Below are positions 1 through 6,595 of a DNA stretch of 6,595 nucleotides, piece after piece. Source of the stretch: an uncultured Prevotellaceae bacterium (GTDB lineage: Bacteria > Bacteroidota > Bacteroidia > Bacteroidales > Bacteroidaceae); NCBI GenBank assembly GCA_902477365.1, contig CABSGW010000151.1, forward strand, positions 1 through 6,595, given 5' to 3'. Below the pieces are notes generated by a model. That model saw nothing but the letters and a program-made list of their open reading frames with translations. It was not told the DNA's origin and ran no database searches. Both the position numbers and the translations under genes were made by a program. The stretch's first letter is position 1; the number at the start of each line of letters is the position of its first letter.

Positions 1-1780
1 ACGGTCCCGGCACGTACAGTGTCTGCTGAGGCCCTACTTGCCAGTAGCGTCCGATGTTATGTCCGTTTACAAAGACAATGCCTTTGCCCCACGGTTCCAT
101 GTCCAGGAACATGTCTCCTACTTCAGGCAGGGTGAATGTTCCTTCATACACGGCAGGTTGTCCGGTCAGTTGCTTGCCGGCATTTGCGTCGTTCGATGTG
201 GAGGCTGAACCCCATTTGCTTAATTCGGGTGCATTGTCCATAGGGAATTGTGTCATGCTCCATTCGCCTACAATCTCTTTTCCGGCAATATTGACAGGGC
301 TGATGATGCCTTTGGTGTTGCGTACAATTTCGGCTCCATAATTGATGCGGCCCATGTTTTCAACCAATATTTGCAGTGTGGCGTTGAAGGGGATGTCCAC
401 TTCCATGCTGTATGTCTTGGTGTTACGGTTGAGTACGCCTACCTTCACGCCGTCCACATAGACGGTTGCATAGTCGCGCAGTCCCGGAACCTCGAGTGTT
501 CCGCTGATGGGCTGGTTAAAGTGGCGGCTGTAAAGCATGTATCCGTATCCCTGGTTCAGTTGTTCAAACGTGAGTGGGGTCTCGCTTTCTTTCGAAGGCT
601 GTGTTTGAGCGTATGTCAGCAGGTTTCCGGCCTTTGTCAGTTTGATGGGTGCGGTTGTAACCACAGGGGCTGGGGCAGGAATTTCGGGCAATGGTTTCTT
701 TATGTACCGTTGCATGACGTTGCGCAGTGAGTCGAATTTAGGGGTACGCCAACCGGCCTCGCTGATGGGCGCATCGTAGTCGTAGGAGGTAAGGTCGGGT
801 TGTATATCCCGATTTTTATCGTAGTTGGCACCCGATGTGAAGCCGAAGTTTGTACCTCCGAAAACCATGTAAAAGTTGAATGAAACGTTATTTTGCAGGT
901 ATTTCTCCGTTTGGCGGGCAATGCTGGACGGACTGCGATAGGGGAACTTTTCGGCCCAGTGCATCAGCCATCCCGGGTAGAATTCAGCCACCATGTAAGG
1001 ACCTTGTCCACCGTTGTACTGGTTCACCGTCTTCTTCAGGTTCTCTATGTCCGACTCGCCATTAGCCGTAGGCAAGGCTCCCGGTGTGCTGCCGCCTTCG
1101 AACAGCCAGCTTCCGTCCGATGTGAAAAGCGGCACGTTGAAACCGGCGTCAATCAGCTGTTGTTTCAGTTTGGCATTGTAACTTTTGTGTTCGGCCAGGG
1201 GTATGTCTTTACGCTGTGCAACGTATGATCCGAACTCATTTTCGCACTGTACCATGACTATCGGTCCGCCCTTTGTGCATTGCAGTGAACCAACCTCCTT
1301 GTACAGACGGTTAATGTAACGTTTGGTACGTTCCAGGAAAGGCGCATTGTCGCGACGTAACTCCAGTCCCTCGATGTTTTGCAACCACCAGGGGAAACCG
1401 CCAAATTCCCATTCGGCGCAAGCATATGGCCCCGGGCGTAAAATCACCATCAGCCCCTCTTCGCCTGCCAGACGGATGAAGGATGCCAGGTCGCGGTCGC
1501 CCGTGAAGTCCCACTTGTCGGGCTCTATCTCGTGGAAGTTCCAGAACACATAAGTGGCTACGGCATTCAGTCCCATGGCTTTCATCATGCGTAACCGGTG
1601 TTGCCAGTATTGGTGAGGCACACGTGCATAATGGAATTCGCCGGAATGTACTTGGGTCACTTTGCCATTCAGGTAGAAGTTCCCGTTTTTGATCTCAAAA
1701 GTTGTTTTGTCGGTTTTTGCGGCCGACATGCTTACTGGCAGGGCCAATAAAAAGCAGATGCAAAGTAGAATTTTTTTCAT
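1..1780 (-). CDS. Secreted GH35 beta-galactosidase (C terminus beyond left edge)
   Basis: This is a glycoside hydrolase family 35 exo-beta-galactosidase, which hydrolyses terminal non-reducing beta-D-galactose with retention of configuration. The reading frame is open for 593 codons from the ATG at 1780 and runs off the window, so the stop is not seen. Residues 1-20 form a signal peptide (MKK, a hydrophobic core, then VSMSA), with probable cleavage near residue 20 or 21 and export to the periplasm. The TIM barrel spans about residues 24-345. It contains PGPYACAEWEFGG (about 114-126), QCENEFG with the expected acid/base Glu182, and AEFYPGW with the expected nucleophile Glu266. Beta-sandwich domains follow, ending in the family-typical VNGHNIGRYW close to the edge. 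Family members of about 610-780 residues exist, so 20 to 190 residues are missing, and a C-terminal F5/8-type module cannot be excluded. The gene is transcribed divergently from the small secreted protein at 1910. Family assignment is very secure; the natural substrate is unknown. Confidence 0.96.
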   Translation of the reverse strand, partial: MKKILLCICFLLALPVSMSAAKTDKTTFEIKNGNFYLNGKVTQVHSGEFHYARVPHQYWQHRLRMMKAMGLNAVATYVFWNFHEIEPDKWDFTGDRDLASFIRLAGEEGLMVILRPGPYACAEWEFGGFPWWLQNIEGLELRRDNAPFLERTKRYINRLYKEVGSLQCTKGGPIVMVQCENEFGSYVAQRKDIPLAEHKSYNAKLKQQLIDAGFNVPLFTSDGSWLFEGGSTPGALPTANGESDIENLKKTVNQYNGGQGPYMVAEFYPGWLMHWAEKFPYRSPSSIARQTEKYLQNNVSFNFYMVFGGTNFGFTSGANYDKNRDIQPDLTSYDYDAPISEAGWRTPKFDSLRNVMQRYIKKPLPEIPAPAPVVTTAPIKLTKAGNLLTYAQTQPSKESETPLTFEQLNQGYGYMLYSRHFNQPISGTLEVPGLRDYATVYVDGVKVGVLNRNTKTYSMEVDIPFNATLQILVENMGRINYGAEIVRNTKGIISPVNIAGKEIVGEWSMTQFPMDNAPELSKWGSASTSNDANAGKQLTGQPAVYEGTFTLPEVGDMFLDMEPWGKGIVFVNGHNIGRYWQVGPQQTLYVPGP

Positions 1781-1800
1781 AAGCTTTAGGTTGAGTGCCT

Positions 1801-1808
1801 CAAAGATA
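1801..1808 (-). promoter_or_regulatory. Bacteroidota -7 box for the GH35 gene
   Basis: On the minus strand this reads TATCTTTG, an exact match to the Bacteroidota primary sigma -7 consensus TAnnTTTG, 20 bases upstream of the GH35 ATG. No TTTG sits at the usual -33 distance (about 19-21 bases further upstream), so only half of the promoter is recognisable. The implied leader is very short, which weakens the call. Confidence 0.45.
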
Positions 1809-1876
1809 CGGATTTTGACCTTTGTTTGCGGGGTGTTTAATAATAATTAGTAAAACAAGCAGTTATCGTCAAAGGC

Positions 1877-1884
1877 TATTTTTG
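1877..1884 (+). promoter_or_regulatory. Bacteroidota -7 box for the 218-residue secreted protein
   Basis: TATTTTTG matches the Bacteroidota -7 consensus TAnnTTTG exactly and lies 25 bases before the ATG at 1910. A -33 TTTG is not present at the usual spacing. A perfect 10-bp palindrome, TATTGCAATA (1888-1897), follows immediately, about where transcription would start. Confidence 0.5.
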
Positions 1885-1909
1885 TAATATTGCAATAAAT
1901 ATAAACCGT

Positions 1910-2566
1910 ATGACAATGAAAAGTTTTTTATTTGGTTGCCTATGCCTGCTTTTTGTAGCGGCATTGCCGGTTTCGGCGCAACAGCATCAGGTGCAGCGTC
2001 GTACCAACTCGGTGTTGGCTTTTCCTCAGTTCAAGGATGCGACGGTACACTTTTCGTTTATGCGAAAAGGGCAGGCTAAGGCTAATATTTTCCTGAAAGA
2101 CAGCGGATTGCTGTTTATGCAAGATTCCACCGTGATGCAAGCCAATTTAGGCGATGTGATCAGTGTCGATTTTGATTCCGTGCAATACATGCGTGTGAGC
2201 AAGGAGCTTGGAATGGGACGTGTGGTGGCTGGCAAGGATAATGTGTTTTTGCTCTGCGTTACTACGCTCGATTTGAAAAGCTATAATTCGGATGCCAGTA
2301 AGGGCGAGAACCTGCCTTATTTCAATATAGATGGCTTTGACATGTTTCTGGAGATCAATGGCGATTTTCGTGAAGAAGCCAAAGGTTATCCTTTGCAGGA
2401 TAAGTATTATTTCCTGGTGCGCGGAGATGTTGTTCCGGCAGTGGAACGTCTTGTAAAGAAAAAGATACGTGCCGATAAAAAAGGAGATTTCAAGGTGCTG
2501 ATGGCCGATCGGTTCTGGAGCTGGAAGGATGCCGAGTCGCTGACCGATTTGCTGGACTATTTCTGA
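1910..2566 (+). CDS. Secreted protein of unknown function, 218 aa
   Basis: I do not recognise a named family. The protein begins with a clear type I signal peptide: MTMK, a hydrophobic stretch to about residue 20, then PVSA before QQ, with cleavage likely after Ala23. This places it in the periplasm or outside the cell. Cysteines 10 and 12 lie inside the hydrophobic core, too early to be lipobox cysteines. The mature part of about 195 residues looks beta-rich in its first half (alternating hydrophobic strands, residues 35-120, including KANIFLKDSGLLFMQD). The C-terminal third (about 165-218) is more charged and helical, with VERLVKKKIRADKKGDF and a final ESLTDLLDYF. No catalytic motif, transmembrane segment after the signal, or repeat is visible. 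A second ATG at 1916 (MKSF) would also give a good signal peptide; the first is chosen only because it is the longer frame. The gene is monocistronic in this window, divergent from GH35, and ends before a strong hairpin. The coding call is secure and the function is open. Confidence 0.88.
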   Translation: MTMKSFLFGCLCLLFVAALPVSAQQHQVQRRTNSVLAFPQFKDATVHFSFMRKGQAKANIFLKDSGLLFMQDSTVMQANLGDVISVDFDSVQYMRVSKELGMGRVVAGKDNVFLLCVTTLDLKSYNSDASKGENLPYFNIDGFDMFLEINGDFREEAKGYPLQDKYYFLVRGDVVPAVERLVKKKIRADKKGDFKVLMADRFWSWKDAESLTDLLDYF

Positions 2567-2636
2567 TTTTCCTTTAGGGAGAGATAGGAGACCTTATAGG
2601 TCTGATACGCTCTGTGTGTAAACTTCTAACAAATAG

Positions 2637-2691
2637 AACCCTACCGTATGACTTTGTGTTTTGTATAAAACAAAGTTTATACGGTAGGGTT
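2637..2691. terminator. Long hairpin, probable bidirectional terminator
   Basis: AACCCTACCGTAT (2637-2649) and ATACGGTAGGGTT (2679-2691) form a perfect 13-bp stem. Inside it, ACTTTG (2651-2656) pairs with CAAAGT (2671-2676), and a further run of T-A pairs closes a small loop around 2662-2666. The hairpin lies in the 211-bp gap between two convergent genes, 70 bases after the stop at 2566 and 86 bases beyond the stop of the lipoprotein gene. The flanks are T-rich only in a loose way: TGTTTATT on the plus strand and TCTATTTGTT on the minus strand. It is therefore a plausible intrinsic terminator for both directions, without a textbook U-tract. Confidence 0.75.
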
Positions 2692-2777
2692 GTTTATTGG
2701 CATTGGTGCAAGACTGGCTTTTTCCTTGTCAGTCGCAAGTTACGATCCTTGTAAACGGTAAAAGTTTAGGACTTGTT

Positions 2778-3992
2778 TTATTTGGTGAAATAGCTTATTT
2801 TGTATACGATATGGTCGTTCGAGCCATCTTTGATGGTAATTTGTGTTACCAAGTCGTTGGAGTCGAATATATATTCATAGGTGTAGACTTGTGTTCTGCC
2901 ATATTCGGTATCACTTTCTTCTTTGATGTAGAAAGGAGGTGTTTTACCATAAAGCCCCATGGCAAACGGATATGAGATGTCCCAAGAGTGGTCTGAGGCA
3001 ACCATGAATAACCTGGGTTCGCTGCCGCTGTCTATAATCCAGTTGATGTCCAGGTTCACTTTGGGGTTCTTTTCTTTGGTCATGTAAGTAACGTTGGTAC
3101 TCCAACCATCCTGATCGATCACCTTTGTGATATTACGGTCTGTCCATTCTATTTTTCGGGTCAGGCGGTATGGTTCGGTGTCGTCCACAAATCCGTTCGA
3201 TGCGTTGATGTAATCGTCTTGGTAGGTACACGACCAATATGATTTGTCGCTTGTCCGTTTTGCCGACGTAACGAATCCCTCGCTGTTCAGTGTCAGTTCG
3301 GTGGTATGTGGTACGAGTTTGACCTCTGTTCCTTCGGTGTGGTAACATTCGATGGTGTAACTGATGGTATTTCCTTTATAGAAGAACTCGATACTTTTTG
3401 TATCTTCTTCTTCTGATTCGTGGTTCTGATTCTCCACTTTGACGAGTTGCATTTCTTTATTATATAAGAAGACACGGGTTTCGGTCAACAATTCTCCATA
3501 GAAAGGATTACTGTAGTAAGTTTCTACTGTTTCTACAAAATGTCTAGTATCCTGCAGGGAGGGATCATCGGGTTCTTTCCCGTCCTGTGTGGTTTTTTTC
3601 TGTTCCACCATGATGCTGATGGAACTGCCGCTTGATACAATTTTAATTTTGGCTTTACGGTCTTTGCCCGTGTAGTTTTCCTCCAGTGCCAAGGTCAATG
3701 TGTATTCTCCGGCTTCGGTGGCGCTGTATTGGTTGAGGGTTAACCAGCCTACGTTACTTCCGCTTGACGTTGCCCTGACGGCAATTTCCGAAACTGTGGC
3801 TTGCCAGGCACCTTTGGTTACAAATTTGATGCCTTCGGGTTTGCCGCTGGTTTCGTCGGCGTAGATGGTTGCTGTGGTCGATGTGCCTCCGCCTTCCAGT
3901 TCAATGCCTCCGTCGTTGTTGTTGTCATCGTTACATGCGGTAAACGCTAGTAGTATGCCAAATACCAACGTCAGGTCTAAGATTTTTTTCAT
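2778..3992 (-). CDS. Surface lipoprotein with BACON-like and DUF4595-like regions, 404 aa
   Basis: The N terminus is a lipoprotein signal: MKK, a hydrophobic core, then the lipobox FTAC with Cys20 as the lipidated residue. NDDNNND follows at once. Acidic residues just after the lipidated cysteine are the known Bacteroidota signal for moving lipoproteins to the outer cell surface, so surface display is inferred. Residues about 40-132 resemble a BACON-like Ig fold: EGIKFVTKGAWQATVSE, a central WLTLNQY, a GEYTLTLALEENYTGKDR segment and a closing SISIMVEQKK. Such domains are usually spacers or carbohydrate/mucin binders. After a polar linker (133-150), residues 155-404 are beta-rich with repeated hairpin-like units (for example LNSEGFVTSAKRTSD and FDSNDLVTQITIKDG). 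This resembles the DUF4595 lipoproteins of Bacteroides, a family without known activity. No catalytic residues are recognisable. The gene converges on the 218-residue gene and diverges from the GH95-like gene. The lipoprotein call is secure, the domain names are moderately secure, and the role (glycan binding is a guess) is unknown. Confidence 0.9.
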   Translation of the reverse strand: MKKILDLTLVFGILLAFTACNDDNNNDGGIELEGGGTSTTATIYADETSGKPEGIKFVTKGAWQATVSEIAVRATSSGSNVGWLTLNQYSATEAGEYTLTLALEENYTGKDRKAKIKIVSSGSSISIMVEQKKTTQDGKEPDDPSLQDTRHFVETVETYYSNPFYGELLTETRVFLYNKEMQLVKVENQNHESEEEDTKSIEFFYKGNTISYTIECYHTEGTEVKLVPHTTELTLNSEGFVTSAKRTSDKSYWSCTYQDDYINASNGFVDDTEPYRLTRKIEWTDRNITKVIDQDGWSTNVTYMTKEKNPKVNLDINWIIDSGSEPRLFMVASDHSWDISYPFAMGLYGKTPPFYIKEESDTEYGRTQVYTYEYIFDSNDLVTQITIKDGSNDHIVYKISYFTK

Positions 3993-4442
3993 AATGAATA
4001 GGGAATTGAATTTTTACTTCATATGGGTATTGTTTACCTATATGTTTTCGTTAAGAGGATTGTTTGTGTAGTGTTTTTATAAAGTTGGTTTGTTGTTTTT
4101 TCAGGTATATAGATTGAAGTGAGAATGTACAAAGATGTTATTTTTCTCCCTTAGTTCCAAACAAATAGATGTTTTTCTGAGATAAATATGTAATTGGTGC
4201 TTGTTGAATACTTCGGAATACGTACATTAGAAGAAAGGGATTGACTTAATGTGTTTTTGATAGGAAAGGAGATTTTTGAGCTGTCATTTTCTTTGAAAAG
4301 AGGGGTGCTTTTAGATATATTTATTGTATTTTTGGATGAAGTTTGTAAGTGTGTCATCGGGCTTTTCTGTTATGGACGGGATGGCTGTTTGTGGTGTAGA
4401 TACAGGCTTATCGCGTTTTTTAAATGAATAGTTAGTTGTGTA
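3993..4442. other. AT-rich divergent intergenic region without a supported gene
   Basis: These 450 bases separate the divergent lipoprotein and GH95-like genes. The plus strand is T-rich with many T runs, and all frames are either broken or give low-complexity peptides. The longest complete frame (68 codons, minus strand, 4151-4357) encodes a Ser/Thr/Asn/Lys-rich peptide with no signal peptide, no motif and no family resemblance, so it is not called. A -7-like box lies at 4327-4334. No match to the -7 consensus facing the lipoprotein gene was found. A direct repeat GAATAC (4206-4211 and 4216-4221) is spaced by exactly 10 bases. No tRNA, IS end or large hairpin is apparent. Confidence 0.6.
4327..4334 (+). 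promoter_or_regulatory. Candidate -7 box for the GH95-like gene
   Basis: TATTTTTG matches TAnnTTTG exactly and is identical to the box before the gene at 1910. It lies 108 bases upstream of the ATG at 4443, which would give a leader of roughly 100 bases. The nearest upstream TTTG (4292-4295) is 31 bases away, too far for the usual -33 spacing. In such a T-rich region a chance match is quite possible. Confidence 0.3.
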
Positions 4443-6595
4443 ATGAAAATCCAATCAACTTTGCTTCTGCTCCTCTTCGGGTGTTGCCTGTCTCAGCAAG
4501 CGTACTCCGAAAGCGGAGCCGATTTCCGGAAAGATTCTCTCTTTTTTGCTCAAAAGAAGACGTTGCTCACCGCTACCTGGCGTGAACCGTTCAGTTACAG
4601 CGCTACAAAAAGTAACCATGCGCCGTTAGGTCCTTATATGGGAAATGGCGATGTGGGGGTGGTGACGTTTACATCAGATAACAGCCAGACACTCAAACTG
4701 TCGAAAGTGGACTTTGTGACGGACGGTTGGGCCGATTGGGCCGGCAGTGGGGCGGCGGCCTTACCCGTTGGCGGGGTCTGTATCACGGTCAACTCTCCGG
4801 TTTCTTCCGGTTTTAGTTATCAGATGGATCAGTTGAACAGCGAGTTGCGCATGACTACAGCTACTTCCCAACCGGTTAAGATGGTAAGTTGGATGGGGAT
4901 GGATGAAAACGTTCTTATTACCGAAATGACAACCTCTTCTGCTACACCGGTTTCTGTTTCGGTAGATACGTATGCTGACAACCAGACGGTAACGTATGCA
5001 ACGACAGCACAGGTAAAAGGGCAGATCGCTCAAGTTACCCGTCAAACAAAGCCTGAGGCAGTGAAGTGGATTTCGCGTGCCGGCATATCCACTAAAATAG
5101 TGGGAGTTGAGGCTCAGCAAGAACGCTTGTCCGATGCTATGGTGCGGTCGGTTTTTCTGTTGTCGGCTTCCGATACGGTTCGGGTTGCAGTGTACGTCTC
5201 GGGCGGTGGAAAAAACAACGATCCCCAGCTTCCGGCAGCTTATGACCGGTTACAAACGTTAGGTACAGCGGAAATTGCCCGGCTGAAGTCGGCAAAAGCG
5301 GCATGGTGGAGAGATATGTGGACTCGTTCGTATGTAGAGACCAATGATGAGTTGTTGAACCGCCATTACTTATCGTCCATCTATTTGTTGGCTTCAGCTT
5401 ATAATCGGCATTCACCCGTGTCGGGTGGCATGTATGGTGTGTGGAATATGGATGACCGGATGATGTATCATGGTGATATTCATTTGAATTATAACAGCCA
5501 GGCAGGTTTTTATAGCGTCTTTTCGTCTAACCGGCCGGAAATAGCGTTGCCTTTTTATAAATCCATTGAGTTGTTGATACCCGAGGGGAAACGGCGGGCA
5601 AAGGAGGAAATGGGACTGATGCATCCCTCTTGGGAGGGCAAGTCGTGTCGGGGTATCCTGTTTCCGGTCAGTGCCTTGGGCATCGGCGAAATGTATGGCA
5701 GTTATTGGCAGCAAACAATGAATGCTCCGTTCAATGTTCCTCTGTTCAGTTGGTATTATGAATATACCGGCGATATGGACTTTTTGCGCAATCATGCTTA
5801 TCCCTACATCAAACTTTGTGGTGACTTTTACGAAGATTACATGAAAAAGGAGGCTTATGGAGGTTCCTATCGGTACACCATCGTAACCGGAGCGCACGAG
5901 AGTAGCTGGGATCTTAACCCTCCCTCTGACTTGGGCTTTGTGGAACAAACATTCAGCCTGTTGTTGAAATACAGCAAATTGCTTGGCGTTGATGCCGGTC
6001 GTCGCAAGAAGTGGAACGAGATTCTGACTCATCTGCCTTCTTACAAGGTGATAATGCCCACCAAGACGCCCAATCAGGGGCTTCCCGTCTATGCCAAGAA
6101 CGAAGCCGGCTGGGATTTACCCAATCATGCCATTCAGTTGCATCCGGTATATCCTTGCGAAGTGTTGAATCTGCATTCGGATTCCACAGCCCTGCAACTG
6201 GCAAGGAACACACTCTACTATTATGAAGTGTCGCAAAAGGGATTCACGCATTGTATGAACGAATTGGGACTGAGTGCCTTTATTATGGGTGCGCGAATAG
6301 GTTTTGACCCGAATATTCTGATTGAGAATATGAAAGTGTTGATAAAGAGCGCCAAACCTAATTTCCTGATTGTTGACGGACACCATTGTGCAGAGAAAAC
6401 AACGGTTGTAGAGACCATTAACTCGATGATGTTGCAATCCGTTGAGGGGGTGCTTCACCTTTTTCCCTGTTGGACGGATAAGCCCGCCTCGTTCACCCGG
6501 CTTCGGACTAAAGGCGCATTTCTGGTTTCGGCTGATTATGATGGGGCGAACGTAACCCGTTTGGAAATTACCAGTGAAAGAGGAGGCCTGTGCAA
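4443..6595 (+). CDS. Secreted GH95-like (alpha/alpha)6 glycosidase, probable alpha-L-fucosidase type (C terminus beyond right edge)
   Basis: The frame is open for 717 codons from the ATG at 4443 to the edge with no frameshift. GH95 enzymes are inverting exo-glycosidases that remove alpha-1,2-linked L-fucose, or L-galactose in some members. Residues 1-22 are a signal peptide (MKIQST, a leucine run, then QAYS). Cys14 and Cys15 (LFGCC) mimic a lipobox but sit very early, so type I cleavage near residue 22 is preferred. The N-terminal beta-sandwich (about 30-270) carries the typical PLGPYMGNGDVGVV. The helical barrel (about 290-655) contains HGDIHLNYNSQAGFY with Asn349 and Asn351, GAHESSWDLNPPSD with Glu486, and FLIVDGHH with Asp645. 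By order and spacing these fit the Asn pair, general acid and Asp of characterised GH95 enzymes. A C-terminal sandwich begins around ETINSMMLQSVEGVLHLFP and continues to the edge. The motif wording differs from canonical GH95 (NIN..MNYW, IDGNFG), so this is a divergent subgroup whose sugar preference cannot be read from sequence. Family-level confidence is good; fucosidase activity is only probable. Confidence 0.87.
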   Translation, partial: MKIQSTLLLLLFGCCLSQQAYSESGADFRKDSLFFAQKKTLLTATWREPFSYSATKSNHAPLGPYMGNGDVGVVTFTSDNSQTLKLSKVDFVTDGWADWAGSGAAALPVGGVCITVNSPVSSGFSYQMDQLNSELRMTTATSQPVKMVSWMGMDENVLITEMTTSSATPVSVSVDTYADNQTVTYATTAQVKGQIAQVTRQTKPEAVKWISRAGISTKIVGVEAQQERLSDAMVRSVFLLSASDTVRVAVYVSGGGKNNDPQLPAAYDRLQTLGTAEIARLKSAKAAWWRDMWTRSYVETNDELLNRHYLSSIYLLASAYNRHSPVSGGMYGVWNMDDRMMYHGDIHLNYNSQAGFYSVFSSNRPEIALPFYKSIELLIPEGKRRAKEEMGLMHPSWEGKSCRGILFPVSALGIGEMYGSYWQQTMNAPFNVPLFSWYYEYTGDMDFLRNHAYPYIKLCGDFYEDYMKKEAYGGSYRYTIVTGAHESSWDLNPPSDLGFVEQTFSLLLKYSKLLGVDAGRRKKWNEILTHLPSYKVIMPTKTPNQGLPVYAKNEAGWDLPNHAIQLHPVYPCEVLNLHSDSTALQLARNTLYYYEVSQKGFTHCMNELGLSAFIMGARIGFDPNILIENMKVLIKSAKPNFLIVDGHHCAEKTTVVETINSMMLQSVEGVLHLFPCWTDKPASFTRLRTKGAFLVSADYDGANVTRLEITSERGGLC

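Noticed and set aside
248..730. A 160-codon plus-strand frame
   Set aside because: It is antisense to the GH35 gene, whose beta-sandwich region is clear in this stretch. The frame is a shadow of that gene.
2637..2691. The inverted repeat as the end of an insertion sequence or a MITE
   Set aside because: The two arms are close together around a small loop, no flanking target duplication was seen, and the convergent-gene position explains it as a terminator.
4151..4357. A 68-codon minus-strand frame inside the AT-rich gap
   Set aside because: The peptide is low-complexity, rich in Ser, Thr, Asn and Lys, with no signal peptide, motif or nearby promoter match. It is most likely a chance frame in AT-rich DNA.
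4443..4508. A lipobox (LFGC, Cys14) that would make the GH95-like enzyme a lipoprotein
   Set aside because: The hydrophobic core before Cys14 is too short and Phe at the -2 position is unusual. A type I site after residue 22 fits better, though this was not tested with a predictor.
5412..6032. A 206-codon minus-strand frame
   Set aside because: It lies wholly inside the GH95-like gene, whose plus-strand frame has recognisable motifs throughout. The antisense product has no signal peptide or family resemblance.
1..6595. CRISPR arrays, tRNA or rRNA genes, phage or conjugation genes, toxin-antitoxin pairs
   Set aside because: None were seen. No regularly spaced repeats, cloverleaf-like segments or mobile-element proteins appear on either strand.

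Overview
The window looks like chromosomal DNA of a Bacteroides-type member of the Bacteroidota. The evidence is the protein families (GH35 and GH95-like secreted glycosidases, and a BACON-like surface lipoprotein with an acidic stretch right after its lipobox cysteine), the absence of strong Shine-Dalgarno sequences before the starts, and exact matches to the Bacteroidota -7 promoter element TAnnTTTG. No rRNA, tRNA, CRISPR array, insertion sequence or phage gene is visible.

Layout, left to right. (1) Minus strand, 1780 down to the left edge: a secreted GH35 beta-galactosidase, complete at its N terminus and cut by the window near the end of its galactose-binding-like sandwich. (2) A 129-bp divergent promoter region (1781-1909) with one exact -7 box facing each way. 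(3) Plus strand, 1910-2566: a 218-residue secreted protein of unknown function. (4) A 211-bp convergent gap holding a long hairpin with a perfect 13-bp base (2637-2691), likely a two-way terminator. (5) Minus strand, 3992-2778: a 404-residue lipoprotein with a BACON-like domain followed by a beta-rich, DUF4595-like region. (6) A 450-bp AT-rich stretch (3993-4442) without a convincing gene, presumably the divergent regulatory region for its neighbours. (7) Plus strand, 4443 to the right edge: a secreted GH95-like (alpha/alpha)6 glycosidase, cut near its C terminus.

The two enzymes suggest exo-acting breakdown of galactose-containing glycans. GH35 removes terminal beta-galactose, and GH95 enzymes remove alpha-1,2-linked L-fucose or related L-galactose, which often caps such a galactose. 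The two could therefore act one after the other on a Fuc-alpha-1,2-Gal end, as in host H-antigen glycans or fucosylated xyloglucan. That is inference. The genes are not in one operon, and no SusC/SusD pair, sensor or sigma factor is in view, so this is at most the edge of a polysaccharide-utilisation locus. I found no clear novel system. The main open questions are the two unannotatable secreted proteins and the divergent catalytic signature of the GH95-like enzyme.
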